Positions 26,991 to 35,692 of a stretch of 64,000 nt of DNA are shown here, piece by piece. The notes beneath the pieces were generated by a model. The model was given only the letters and a program-made list of their open reading frames with translations. It made no database searches and was not told the origin of the DNA. The stretch is from JAJXXT01 sp963764465 (GTDB lineage: Bacteria; Pseudomonadota; Alphaproteobacteria; Acetobacterales; Acetobacteraceae): assembly GCA_963764465.1 (NCBI GenBank), contig CAVXSO010000007.1:310001-374000 (forward strand), written 5' to 3'. Every line of letters begins with the position of its first letter. Positions within the stretch are counted from its first letter, which is position 1. The translations under genes were made by a program, and so were the position numbers.

Positions 26991-29102
26991 ATGAACCCAG
27001 GAAGCGGGCACACCGGGACGGGCACGGTGCATATCGAACGCCATGGCGACGTGGCGCTGCTGGTGTTCGACAACCCGCCGGTCAATGCCCTCTCCTCCGC
27101 GATGCGCCAGGCCCTGCGCCAGGCGTTGACGGAAGTGCTGGAGGATCCCGGCGTCGCCGCCGTGGTGCTGGCGGGCGCCGGCCGCACCTTTGTCGCGGGC
27201 GCGGATATCCGCGAGTTCGACGCCCCGCCCCCGCCGCCGGAGATGACGGCCACAAACATCTTCGCCCAGATCGAGGACGCGCCGAAGCCGGTCGTCGCGG
27301 CGCTGCACGGCACGGCGCTGGGCGGCGGGTTCGAGTTGGCGCTCGCCTGCCACGCCCGCGTGATGGCGCCGGACGCCCGCGTGGGGCTGCCGGAGGTGCG
27401 GATCGGGCTGATCCCCGGCGCCGGCGGCACGCAGCGTGTGCCCCGGCTCGCCGGCGCGATGGTGGCGCTCGACCTCGCCACCAGCGGCCGGCAGGTGGCC
27501 GCGGACGAGGCGCTGAAGCTCGGGTTGGTTGACGAGATCGCGACCGATATCCGTGCCGCGGCGATGGCGCGCGCGCGGGCGCTGGCCACCGCCGGCACCT
27601 GGCCACGCACGGGCGAACTCCCCCTCCCGGCCACGGACCGCACCGCGTTCGACGCCGCCGTGGCCAGCGTGCGCAAACGGGCGCGCGGGGCGGTGGCGCC
27701 GGTCGCAGCGGCGGAAGCCGTGCGCTGGGCGCTCGACCTGCCCTTCGCCGAGGGCTGCGCCAAGGAACGCGCCGAAAGCCAGCACCTGCGCCGCGCGCCG
27801 CAGAGCCGGGCGCTGCGCCACCTGTTCCATGCCGAGCGTCTTGCCGGGCGCATCCCCACCGTGGGCGGGCGCATCCCCTCGCCCTGGCCGGTCGCGCGCA
27901 CCGGCGTCGTCGGCGGCGGCACGATGGGCTCCGGCATCGCCATTGCGCTGGCGAGCGCCGGGTTGCCGGTGGTGCTGGTGGAGGCCGACGATGCCGCCGC
28001 GGCCGCGGCCGAGGCGCGGGTGCGCGCGGTGCTGGACCGGCAGGTGAAGGGTGGCCGGCTGGCCCCCGCCGCGCGCGCGGACCGGCTCGGCCGCATCACC
28101 TTCTGCGCCGACCTGCTGATGCTCGCCGACGCCGACCTGGTGATCGAGGCGATCATCGAGGAACTCGGCGCCAAGGAGACGCTGTTCCGCCGGCTCTCGG
28201 CCGTCACTCGGCGGGATGCGATCCTCGCCTCCAACACGTCGCGGCTCGATGTCGACCTGCTCGCCGATGTCGTCGACGCGCCGGAACGGGTGGTGGGGCT
28301 GCATTTCTTCAGCCCCGCGCACGTGATGCGGCTGGTCGAGGTGGTGCGGACGCCGCGCACCGCGGGCGAGGTGCTGGCGACCGTCATCACGCTGGCGAAG
28401 CGGCTGCACAAGCTGCCGGTGATCAGCGGCATCTGCGACGGGTTCATCGGCAACCGCATCCTCTCGCGCTGGCGGACACAGTGCGACTACCTGCTGGAGG
28501 ATGGTGCCATGCCGGAGCAAGTGGACGCGGCGCTGGAGGCATACGGGTTCGCCATGGGGCCCTACGCAGTCGCCGACCTCGCGGGGCTCGATATCGGCTG
28601 GGCGGGGCGCCAGCGGGCGGCCGCGACACGAGATCCGCGCGCGCGCTACGTGAAGATCGCCGACTGGATCTGCGAGATGGGGCGGTTCGGGCAGAAGACG
28701 GGCGCCGGCTATTACCGCCACGATGCGGAAGGGCGGCACGTGGACCCGGTGGTGACGGAACTGGTGCTGCGCGCCTCGCACGAAAAGGGGATCGCGCGGC
28801 GTGAGGTGAAGGCTGAGGAGATCGTAGCGCGCGTGCATGCCGCGATGGTCAACGAGGCGGCGAAGATCCTCGCCGAGGGCATCGCGCAGCGCCCCTCCGA
28901 CATCGATCTCGTGCTGGTCAACGGCTATGCCTACCCGGCCTGGCGCGGCGGGCCGATGCACGAGGCGGACGAGAAGGGCATCAAGGCGGTGCTGGAGGAG
29001 GTGGAGGCGATGGCCGCCGCGAGCGGGCATGGCTGGGAGCCGGCGCCACTGCTGCGCGAGATGGTGGAGGCCGGGCGCAGCTTCGCCGACATGAACATCT
29101 AG
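26991..29102 (+). CDS. Fused enoyl-CoA hydratase / 3-hydroxyacyl-CoA dehydrogenase
   Basis: A 703-residue bifunctional beta-oxidation enzyme of the FadJ/PaaZ-like trifunctional alpha-subunit type. The hydratase/isomerase domain (about 10-200) has FVAGADIREFD and the oxyanion-hole segment LGGGFELALACHARV, then GLPEVRIGLIPGAGGTQRVP. The NAD-binding domain starts near residue 305 with VVGGGTMGSGIAIALASAG. The dehydrogenase catalytic His lies in GLHFFSPAHVMRLVE. Two C-terminal 3HCDH domains follow, with GFIGNRI and PYAVADLAGLDIGW. GGAGG is upstream of the ATG. No thiolase gene is adjacent, so the partner for fatty-acid oxidation must be elsewhere. Confidence 0.94.
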   Translation: MNPGSGHTGTGTVHIERHGDVALLVFDNPPVNALSSAMRQALRQALTEVLEDPGVAAVVLAGAGRTFVAGADIREFDAPPPPPEMTATNIFAQIEDAPKPVVAALHGTALGGGFELALACHARVMAPDARVGLPEVRIGLIPGAGGTQRVPRLAGAMVALDLATSGRQVAADEALKLGLVDEIATDIRAAAMARARALATAGTWPRTGELPLPATDRTAFDAAVASVRKRARGAVAPVAAAEAVRWALDLPFAEGCAKERAESQHLRRAPQSRALRHLFHAERLAGRIPTVGGRIPSPWPVARTGVVGGGTMGSGIAIALASAGLPVVLVEADDAAAAAAEARVRAVLDRQVKGGRLAPAARADRLGRITFCADLLMLADADLVIEAIIEELGAKETLFRRLSAVTRRDAILASNTSRLDVDLLADVVDAPERVVGLHFFSPAHVMRLVEVVRTPRTAGEVLATVITLAKRLHKLPVISGICDGFIGNRILSRWRTQCDYLLEDGAMPEQVDAALEAYGFAMGPYAVADLAGLDIGWAGRQRAAATRDPRARYVKIADWICEMGRFGQKTGAGYYRHDAEGRHVDPVVTELVLRASHEKGIARREVKAEEIVARVHAAMVNEAAKILAEGIAQRPSDIDLVLVNGYAYPAWRGGPMHEADEKGIKAVLEEVEAMAAASGHGWEPAPLLREMVEAGRSFADMNI

Positions 29103-29117
29103 GGGCGGAGGGCGCGC

Positions 29118-30425
29118 GTGCCCGGTTCCGCCAGCGCAACGACGTTCCTTCCGACGGCGGCGGACCTCGGGCTGCTGCTGGCGCTGAGCCTGTTCCTCGG
29201 CCTCGCCTTCGAGGACTACTTCGCCCGCGCCAACACCGCGCGGCCAGGCGGTATCCGAACGTTTCCGCTGCTGGCGCTCGCCGGCGGGGCACTCTACAGC
29301 CTCGATCCCCGGCATCTTGTGGCGTTCACCGCGGGACTGCTGGTGCTCGGCACCTGGCTCGCGATCTTCTACTGGAACCACCAGCACGAAAAAGAAGTCG
29401 ACGGCGAGCCGCTGATCGCCCTGATCGTTCCGGTGCTCAACGTGCACGCCTATCTGCTCGGCGCGATCACGCTCGCCTTTCCGCACTGGATCGCGATCGG
29501 CGTTGCCGTCGCCGCAGTGCTGCTGCTGACCGGGCGGGAACGGCTGCATGCCCTGGCGCGGCGCGTGGAGATGCGGGAGATCGTCACGGCAGGGAAGTTT
29601 CTCATTCTCGCCGGCATCGCCCTGCCGCTGATGCCCGCGACCGCGGTGACGACGCTGACCAATATCACGCCGCGGCAGGTGTGGGTGGCGCTCGTCGTCG
29701 TCTCGACGCTGTCCTATGCGAGCTATCTCGCACAGCGCTATTGGCCGCCGGCAGCGCGCGGGCTGTGGATGGCAGCGCTCGGCGGGCTCTATTCCTCGAC
29801 CGCGATGACGGTGGTGCTGGCACGGCAGATCCATGCCGACACCGCAACGAAAGCGCGCGGCCAGGCCGGCATCACGCTCGCGACCGGCATCATGTACCTG
29901 CGCATCCTCGTCGTCGTCGCGGTGTTCAACCCGCCCCTCGCGCGCTTGCTTTCGGTGCCGATGGTCGGCCTGGCGCTGATCGCGTTCGTGATCAGCGCGA
30001 TCCAGTACCGGCTGCACAGTGCGGCCGGCGCGGCTGCGGTGCCGGAAACCTCCGGCGGCAATCCGCTCGAGATCGGCGCCGCGACGCTGTTCGCCGTGCT
30101 GTTCCTGGTGGTTTCCATTGCGTCCAGCTGGACCGCCTCGCGCTTCGGCACGGCCGGCGTCTACACCCTGGCGGCGATCGTGGGCGTGACGGACATCGAC
30201 CCGTTCGTGCTGAACCTCGCGCAGGGCGGGGCCGCGGGTGTGACGGCGGGCGCTGCGGCGGCGGCGATCCTCATCGCGGCCTCATCCAACAACCTGCTCA
30301 AGGCTGTCTACGCCGTGGGGTTTGCCGGCCGCACCGCCATCGGGTCCGCCACGGCGCTGCTCGCGCTCGCCATACTTGGTCTGGGCATGGCGGCGTTCCC
30401 CGCCGCATTCGGGCTGCTGCCCTGA
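29118..30425 (+). CDS. MgtC/SapB-type membrane protein with DUF4010 domain
   Basis: A 435-residue polytopic membrane protein with about eleven hydrophobic segments. The N-terminal part (LALSLFLGLAFEDYF, then GIRTFPLLALAGGALYSL) resembles the MgtC/SapB fold. The rest is DUF4010, with YSSTAMTVVLARQ and ASSNNLLKAVYAVGFAG as conserved patches. Its transported substrate is unknown. The GTG start at 29118 has a GGAGG upstream and lies 15 bp after the fadJ-like gene, so they may share a transcript. Confidence 0.82.
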   Translation: MPGSASATTFLPTAADLGLLLALSLFLGLAFEDYFARANTARPGGIRTFPLLALAGGALYSLDPRHLVAFTAGLLVLGTWLAIFYWNHQHEKEVDGEPLIALIVPVLNVHAYLLGAITLAFPHWIAIGVAVAAVLLLTGRERLHALARRVEMREIVTAGKFLILAGIALPLMPATAVTTLTNITPRQVWVALVVVSTLSYASYLAQRYWPPAARGLWMAALGGLYSSTAMTVVLARQIHADTATKARGQAGITLATGIMYLRILVVVAVFNPPLARLLSVPMVGLALIAFVISAIQYRLHSAAGAAAVPETSGGNPLEIGAATLFAVLFLVVSIASSWTASRFGTAGVYTLAAIVGVTDIDPFVLNLAQGGAAGVTAGAAAAAILIAASSNNLLKAVYAVGFAGRTAIGSATALLALAILGLGMAAFPAAFGLLP

Positions 30426-30470
30426 ACCGAGGCTCGACGTCTGGCCCGGGACGGAATCAGAACGAGTGCG

Positions 30471-30503
30471 GATCCGGAGCGAAGGTCCGGGGCGAACCGG
30501 ATC
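30471..30503. terminator. Possible two-sided terminator between convergent genes
   Basis: GATCCGG (30471-30477) pairs with CCGGATC (30497-30503) around a 19-nt loop, followed by TCTTGT on the plus strand. It lies in the 145-bp gap between the convergent DUF4010 and hyfI-like genes. The loop is long, so the call is weak. Confidence 0.35.
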
Positions 30504-30570
30504 TCTTGTCAGGCCTTCGCGAATCAGCCTCGCCTGCGTGAGAAGCGCTCCGGCGCAAGGCAATCGTGAC

Positions 30571-31110
30571 CTAGGTATCCGACGTTCGGGGCTTCGCTGG
30601 CGACTGTTCCATCAGCGCGAGCAAGCCGCGCAGCAGATCATGCGGCTTGGGCGGGCAGCCGGGCACGCGGAGATCAACCGGCACCACCGAGGCAGCGCCA
30701 TTCAGGACCGCGTAGCTGCCGGCAAACACGCCACCGTCAATCGCGCAGTCCCCCGCCGCGACCACCCATTTTGGCGCGGGCATCGCCTGGTAGGTTCGCT
30801 CCAGCGCCTCGCGCATATTGACTGCGACCGGCCCAGTGACCAGCAGCACGTCGGCATGGCGCGGGGAGGCGACGAAACGCAGGCCGAAGCGCTCCAGGTC
30901 GTAGTATGCGTTTCCCAGCGCGTTCAGTTCGAGCTCGCAACCATTACAGGAGCCGGCATCGACGGCGCGGATCGACAGGCTGCGGCCGAGGCGGCGCTGC
31001 GCCGCCACGTCGAGGCGCACGGCCAGTGCATCGAGCCCGGCGTCGGGCGCCGCCGGCACGGTCTCCGAGAGCGGTGAGGCGACGAGGCTGCGGAACAGGA
31101 GAGTGCGCAT
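30571..31110 (-). CDS. hyfI: Hydrogenase-4/complex I small subunit-like protein (HyfI/NuoB family)
   Basis: A 179-residue protein of the 20-kDa (NuoB/HycG/HyfI) family that carries the [4Fe-4S] cluster next to the large subunit. All four expected cysteines are present: the pair in DAGSCNGCELE, one in VVAAGDCAIDGG and one in VPGCPPKP. The ATG at 31110 is preferred over the much longer open frame, which runs back through the large-subunit gene. It is the last gene of the hyf-like operon, 7 bp after hyfG. The intact cluster site contrasts with the missing nickel site in its partner, suggesting electron transfer without hydrogen chemistry. Confidence 0.9.
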   Translation of the reverse strand: MRTLLFRSLVASPLSETVPAAPDAGLDALAVRLDVAAQRRLGRSLSIRAVDAGSCNGCELELNALGNAYYDLERFGLRFVASPRHADVLLVTGPVAVNMREALERTYQAMPAPKWVVAAGDCAIDGGVFAGSYAVLNGAASVVPVDLRVPGCPPKPHDLLRGLLALMEQSPAKPRTSDT

Positions 31111-31117
31111 CAACGCC

Positions 31118-32623
31118 TCACAGATCGTGGCCGGAATAGGAGCAGTTGAACGACTTGTTGCAGAGGGGGAAGTCGGCGACGATGTTGCCCTCGATCGCCG
31201 CTTCCAGCAGCGGCCACTGGAACCAGGACGGGTCGCGCAGATGGCAGCGGCGCACGTGCCCCGCCCCGTCGAGGCTGAGCCAGGCGAGGATATCGCCACG
31301 AAATCCTTCGACCAGCGCCATCCCTTCTCCGCCGCCCGGTGGGAGCGGCGCGCGGATCGCGCCACCCGGCATCAGGTCCAGGATCTGCGCGACCAGCGAC
31401 AGGCTCTGCTCGACCTCGCGGATGCGCACCCAGACGCGCGCATCGACATCGCCCGCCGCGAACACCGGGACCTCGAAGCGCAGCTGCTGGTAGGGTGGAT
31501 AGCCCGGCATGCGGCGCGCGTCGACATCGCGCCCAGAGCCGCGCCCGACATAGCCGCCCGCGCCAAAGCGCCGCGCCAGCGCGGCGGCGACGATTCCGGT
31601 GCCGCACGTTCGGTCCTGCAACGATGCGGTACCGTCATAGAGCGCGACGAGGCGGGGGAATTGCCGTCCGATCTCGGCAACCAGGGCGCGCAACGCCGCC
31701 GCGCCTTGCGGCTCGAGGTCGCGAGCGGTGCCGCCGGGCACCACGATGTCGCGCATCATGCGATGGCCGAAGCAGAGATCAGATGTCCGCAGCACGCGTT
31801 CGCGCAGGATCGCGCAATGGGCCAGCATCAGCGCGAAGGCGGCGTCGTTGCAGATGGCGCCGATATCGCCGAGGTGGTTGGCTAGGCGTTCGAGCTCCGC
31901 CATCAGCGCGCGCAGCCAGTGCGCCCGCTCGGGCACCGCCGCGCCCAGCGCCGCCTCCGCCGCGCGGGCGAAGGCGAGCGCGTAGGCCACAGTGCTGTCG
32001 CCGGAGGTGCGTCCGGCGAGCCCGGCCGCGCGGTCGATCGTGGCGCCGCGCATCAGCGCCTCGATCCCCTTGTGCGTGTACCCCAGCCGCGCTTCCAGCC
32101 GCACGATCGTCTCGCCGTTGACGGTGAAGCGGAAATGCCCGGGCTCGATGATGCCGGCGTGCACGGGCCCGACGGCGATCCCGTGCAGGCTCTCGCCCTC
32201 GGCCGGCAGGAAATCGTATGGCGCAGCCTGCCCCTCCGGCAGTGCCTGGCCGAGGGGCTCGCGGATCGCCCAACGCCCGTGATCGAGCCATGGACGTTCG
32301 TCGGGCGCGCCTTCCAGCACCAGGCCGAACAGGTCGCGAATGGCACGTTCCGGGCGGATGGCGGGCGCGTGGTAACGGCCGAGCGACGGGAAGCGCCCGC
32401 CGGGACAAGGCAGCGTGGCGACCGCGAGGCTGCAAGCGGTCTCTTCCAGCAGCGCGGCATGTACCGCCTGTGCATCGCCCCAGAGGCCAACCAGGGTGCA
32501 GGCGCCCTGGGCGAGCGCCTTCCCTATCGCCGTCCAACCCGGCGCGTCGACGACGATGCGCGGCCACGGATGATGCGCCGCGACCGCAGTGCCCGTCCCG
32601 AGAAGCTCCTGCAGCCCCGCCAT
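31118..32623 (-). CDS. hyfG: Hydrogenase large subunit-like protein lacking [NiFe] ligands (HyfG/NuoCD family)
   Basis: A 501-residue fusion of a NuoC-like domain (about 1-120) and a NuoD/HycE-like domain. True group 4 [NiFe] hydrogenases have RxCGxC after the YVHKGIE region. Here YTHKGIEALMRG is followed at 205-211 by RTSGDST, so both cysteines are gone. The C-terminal DPCxxC is also missing; the protein ends DFPLCNKSFNCSYSGHDL, with two cysteines in a different place. It therefore should not bind nickel-iron and resembles the Ehr (energy-converting hydrogenase-related) large subunits. It probably interacts with quinone or another electron carrier. It lies between hyfF-like and hyfI-like genes in one operon. 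Confidence 0.9.
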   Translation of the reverse strand: MAGLQELLGTGTAVAAHHPWPRIVVDAPGWTAIGKALAQGACTLVGLWGDAQAVHAALLEETACSLAVATLPCPGGRFPSLGRYHAPAIRPERAIRDLFGLVLEGAPDERPWLDHGRWAIREPLGQALPEGQAAPYDFLPAEGESLHGIAVGPVHAGIIEPGHFRFTVNGETIVRLEARLGYTHKGIEALMRGATIDRAAGLAGRTSGDSTVAYALAFARAAEAALGAAVPERAHWLRALMAELERLANHLGDIGAICNDAAFALMLAHCAILRERVLRTSDLCFGHRMMRDIVVPGGTARDLEPQGAAALRALVAEIGRQFPRLVALYDGTASLQDRTCGTGIVAAALARRFGAGGYVGRGSGRDVDARRMPGYPPYQQLRFEVPVFAAGDVDARVWVRIREVEQSLSLVAQILDLMPGGAIRAPLPPGGGEGMALVEGFRGDILAWLSLDGAGHVRRCHLRDPSWFQWPLLEAAIEGNIVADFPLCNKSFNCSYSGHDL

Positions 32624-32626
32624 TGC

Positions 32627-34075
32627 CTAACCCAGCATCCCAGCGACGTGCTGGAACCAGGCCACCAGCACCGGCGAAAGATAGACCCCGGTCACCGCGA
32701 CCAGCGCCAGGTGCGCGAAGGTCGGCACGTAGGAGGCCTGCACCGGTGCCGTGCTGCCCCTCGGCTCGCCGAAGGCGACACCCTGCAACCGCAGCAGCAG
32801 GGCGCCGAAGGCCAGGATCAGGCCGAAGACAAGTGGCACGGCCAGCAACGGCGAGCGCGCGAAAGTGGATGAGACCAGCAGGAACTCACTCATGAAGATC
32901 CCGAGCGGCGGCATGCCGGCGATGGCCAGCACGCCCACCACCAGCGTCCAGCCCAGCACCGGGTGTGATTGCGTGAGGCCGCGAATATCGGCGATCTTCT
33001 GCGTGCCCTTCACCTGCGCGACATGGCCCACCGCGAAGAAGATCGCGGACTTGGTGAGGCTGTGCATCGTCATCTGCAGGAGTCCGGCGAAGTTGGCGAG
33101 CGGCCCGCCCATGCCGAAGGCGAAGACGATGATCCCCATGTGCTCGATGGAGGAATAGGCGAAGAGGCGTTTGATGTCGCGCCGCCGGTAGAGCATGAAG
33201 GCCGCGAAGATCAGCGTGACGAGGCCGATCGTCGCCATCAGCGGGCCGGGCGCGATCACGTCCGGGTTGACCGCCATCAGCATCTTGAAGCGCAGCACCG
33301 CGTAAAGGGCGACGTTCAGCAGCAGCCCCGAGAGCACGGCGGAGATCGGCGTCGGGCCCTCCGCGTGCGCGTCCGGCAGCCAGGCATGCAGCGGCACCAG
33401 CCCGACCTTCGTGCCATAGCCGAGGAAGAGAAAAATGAAGGCGACGCTGAGCAGCCCTGGCTCGAAAGCACCGGCATGGGCGACCAGCACCGTCCACGTC
33501 ATGCCCTGCAACCCCGTGCCGACCACGGGGGCCGCGGCCAGGTAGACCAGGATGGTGCCGAACAACGCGAGCGCGATGCCCACGCTTGCCAGGATGAAGT
33601 ATTTCCAGGCTGCCTCCAGCGCCTCGTGCGTGCGGTAGATGCCGACCATCAAGACGGTCGCGAGCGTCGCCAGCTCGATTGCCACCCACATGAGGCCGAT
33701 ATTGTTGACGACCAGAGCCAGGTTCATCCCGAACATCATCACCTGGTACATGGCGTGGTAGAAACGCAGATAGGCTGGTGTCAGCCGTCCGGTCTCCAGC
33801 TCGTGGCCGATATAGCTGGCGCTGAACACGCTGGTGGTGAAGCCAACGAATGTGTTCAGCACGATGAAGACAATGTTGAGGTCGTCGACCAGGAAATAGA
33901 CGCCCGGCGCGGGGTGGCGGAAGAACAGCGCGAGCGCGGCGAGAAAGGTCAGCAGGCTGGCGAGAACATTGCCGCGCGCGGAGAGGCGATAGCCGGGCAG
34001 GAGCGCGAGCAGAACTGCCGCGGTCGCCGGCAGGCACAGCACCAGCGCGACGTCGTGGGCGAGGAACCAGCTCAC
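32627..34075 (-). CDS. hyfF: Hydrogenase-4 component F-like proton-pumping subunit
   Basis: A 482-residue membrane protein of the NuoL/M/N (Mrp antiporter-like) family with about 13-14 helices. Conserved segments include GYGTKVGLVPLHAWLPDAHA, which holds the key Lys and His of the half-channel, and YSSIEHMGIIVFAFGMGG. Such subunits move protons or sodium when electrons flow through the complex. The GTG at 34075 overlaps the hyfE stop (GTGA); an upstream reading frame lies inside hyfE. The neighbouring hyfB-like gene encodes a second antiporter-type subunit. Confidence 0.92.
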   Translation of the reverse strand: MSWFLAHDVALVLCLPATAAVLLALLPGYRLSARGNVLASLLTFLAALALFFRHPAPGVYFLVDDLNIVFIVLNTFVGFTTSVFSASYIGHELETGRLTPAYLRFYHAMYQVMMFGMNLALVVNNIGLMWVAIELATLATVLMVGIYRTHEALEAAWKYFILASVGIALALFGTILVYLAAAPVVGTGLQGMTWTVLVAHAGAFEPGLLSVAFIFLFLGYGTKVGLVPLHAWLPDAHAEGPTPISAVLSGLLLNVALYAVLRFKMLMAVNPDVIAPGPLMATIGLVTLIFAAFMLYRRRDIKRLFAYSSIEHMGIIVFAFGMGGPLANFAGLLQMTMHSLTKSAIFFAVGHVAQVKGTQKIADIRGLTQSHPVLGWTLVVGVLAIAGMPPLGIFMSEFLLVSSTFARSPLLAVPLVFGLILAFGALLLRLQGVAFGEPRGSTAPVQASYVPTFAHLALVAVTGVYLSPVLVAWFQHVAGMLG

Positions 34076-34734
34076 CGGCGTTCCCCCCGGAAACGGTCGA
34101 GCGCGTGAACGTCGACGGTGTCGAAACGTTCGCGAATGCGGAAGAGGAAGATGCCGATCACGATGAAGGCGATCAGCACCGAGAAGGCTACGCTGATCTC
34201 CACCACCAGCGGCATGCCTTGCGCCCCGGTGGCGGCCAGCACCAGCCCATTCTCCATCGACATGAAGCCGACCACCTGGCTCACCGCGTTGCGGCGCGTC
34301 ACCATGATCAGCAGGCCGAGCAGCACGACGGAGAGCGCGAAGGCGACGTCCTCCCGCGCGACCAGGGCGGTGCCCTGCGTCACCCGCAGCATCACGGCAA
34401 AGGAAAGTCCGACGAGGCCGATCCCGGCCAGCATCGTCAAACCGATGCCGGCCACCGTTTCGATCTCGCGATGAATGCCGAGGCGTACGATGATCCGGTG
34501 CAGCGCAATGGGGATGATCCCCGCCTTGAACAGCAGGGCGATGACCGCGGTGATGTAGAGATGCGGCGCATCCTGGATGCGGGCCTGCCACGCCACGGCC
34601 AGCGACAGTGCCACGGCGTGCAGCGTGTAGGTGTTGAGCAGCGCGTAGAGCCTGTCCTGGTAAAGCATCATCAGGCTCACCAGCACCAGGCTGCCGGCCA
34701 GCAGATGGGCAATGTCGAACGCGATGCCTTGCAT
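34072..34734 (-). CDS. hyfE: Hydrogenase-4 component E-like membrane subunit
   Basis: A 220-residue protein with about six hydrophobic helices, matching the HyfE family, whose C-terminal half resembles NuoK. The segment VGFMSMENGLVLAATGAQGMP contains the Glu typical of the NuoK-like proton channel. The ATG at 34734 is separated from the hyfC stop by one base, and its own stop overlaps hyfF. It is a small membrane linker between the proton-pumping and the electron-carrying parts of the complex. Confidence 0.92.
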   Translation of the reverse strand: MQGIAFDIAHLLAGSLVLVSLMMLYQDRLYALLNTYTLHAVALSLAVAWQARIQDAPHLYITAVIALLFKAGIIPIALHRIIVRLGIHREIETVAGIGLTMLAGIGLVGLSFAVMLRVTQGTALVAREDVAFALSVVLLGLLIMVTRRNAVSQVVGFMSMENGLVLAATGAQGMPLVVEISVAFSVLIAFIVIGIFLFRIRERFDTVDVHALDRFRGERR

Positions 34735-34735
34735 G

Positions 34736-35692
34736 TCAGATGACCCGCGAGACGAACAGCAGCAGCGCGCCGAGGAAGCCCAGCATCAGGGCGGCCCCAA
34801 GGAAATTCGACACGCGGAAGACGCGCATCTTGGCGACCGTCATCTCGAAGACGGCGAGCGCGGCGCAGGCCACCGCGACCTTGCCGAGGTAGAGGCCGAC
34901 CCCGGTGACGTGCGCGAGCCAGCCGGAACCGGCAGGCGCCACACCCCAGGGCAGGAAGACACAGGCGATCAGCGAGAGGTAGAGAAGGAGCTTGAGCCAA
35001 GCGGCAAGCTCGATCAGGGCGAGGTGGCGGCCGGAATATTCGAGCACCATCGCCTCGTGCACCATGGTGAGCTCGAGATGCGTCGCCGGATTGTCGATGG
35101 GAATACGCCCGGCTTCCGCGATCCCCACCATGAGCAGCGCGACCAGCGCGAGCCCGAGCGTTACGCGCAGCCCGACCGCGGGGCTCTGCATGAAGGAGGC
35201 GATCGCCGAGAGCTGCGTCGATCCGGCCAGCAGTGCCAGGGAAAAAATGATCATCAGCATCGCTGGTTCGGCGAGCGAGCCGATCATCATCTCCCGGCTC
35301 GCGCCGATGCCGCCGAAGGCGGTGCCGATGTCCATGCCGGCGAGGGCGAGGAAGAAGCGCGCGCTCCCCAGCAACGCCACGATGGCGATCAGGTCGGCCG
35401 ACCAGGAGAACAGCAGCCCGCCGCCGAACGTGGGCACCAGTGCCGCCGCCACCCAGGTTGCCGCGAAGACCAGGTAGGGCGCGGCGCGGAACAGCCAGGA
35501 GGCGTTCTCGGCCAGCACCACGTCCTTGCGAAAGAGGCGCAGGAGATCCCGGTACGGCTGCAGGAGGGGCGCACCGCGCCGGCGGGTCAGGCGTGCCTTG
35601 CACTTGCGCAGGAAACCGGTGGCGAGCGGCGCGGCCGCGACGACGAGCGCCATCTGCGCGCCCTGCGTGGCCAGGTCAGCGATCACTGCCAT
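34736..35692 (-). CDS. hyfC: Hydrogenase-4 component C / NuoH-like membrane subunit
   Basis: A 318-residue membrane protein of the NuoH/HycD/HyfC family with about eight helices. Family patches are RRRGAPLLQPYRDLLRLFRK and EAGRIPIDNPATHLELTMVH followed by EAMVLEYSG, the acidic loop facing the large subunit and the quinone or proton path. The ATG at 35692 gives the normal length and overlaps the hyfB end by 10 bp; the longer frame would lie within hyfB. It anchors the HyfG/HyfI arm in the membrane. Confidence 0.93.
   Translation of the reverse strand: MAVIADLATQGAQMALVVAAAPLATGFLRKCKARLTRRRGAPLLQPYRDLLRLFRKDVVLAENASWLFRAAPYLVFAATWVAAALVPTFGGGLLFSWSADLIAIVALLGSARFFLALAGMDIGTAFGGIGASREMMIGSLAEPAMLMIIFSLALLAGSTQLSAIASFMQSPAVGLRVTLGLALVALLMVGIAEAGRIPIDNPATHLELTMVHEAMVLEYSGRHLALIELAAWLKLLLYLSLIACVFLPWGVAPAGSGWLAHVTGVGLYLGKVAVACAALAVFEMTVAKMRVFRVSNFLGAALMLGFLGALLLFVSRVI

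Noticed and set aside
24899..28459. Very long minus-strand open frame (1186 codons)
   Set aside because: It runs antisense to the ELM1 partner gene and the fadJ-like gene, both clearly real. Its translation is Arg, Ala and Pro rich and shows no family motif. GC-rich DNA makes such frames common.
26763..30017. Minus-strand open frame of 1084 codons
   Set aside because: It overlaps the fadJ-like and DUF4010 genes on the opposite strand and gives a low-complexity His/Arg/Gly-rich product without motifs.
31118..32623. Calling the hyf-like operon a hydrogen-producing hydrogenase or formate hydrogenlyase with the nearby formate dehydrogenase
   Set aside because: The NiFe ligands are absent and the fds operon at the left edge is the soluble NAD-linked type, 29 kb away, so a formate hydrogenlyase is not supported.
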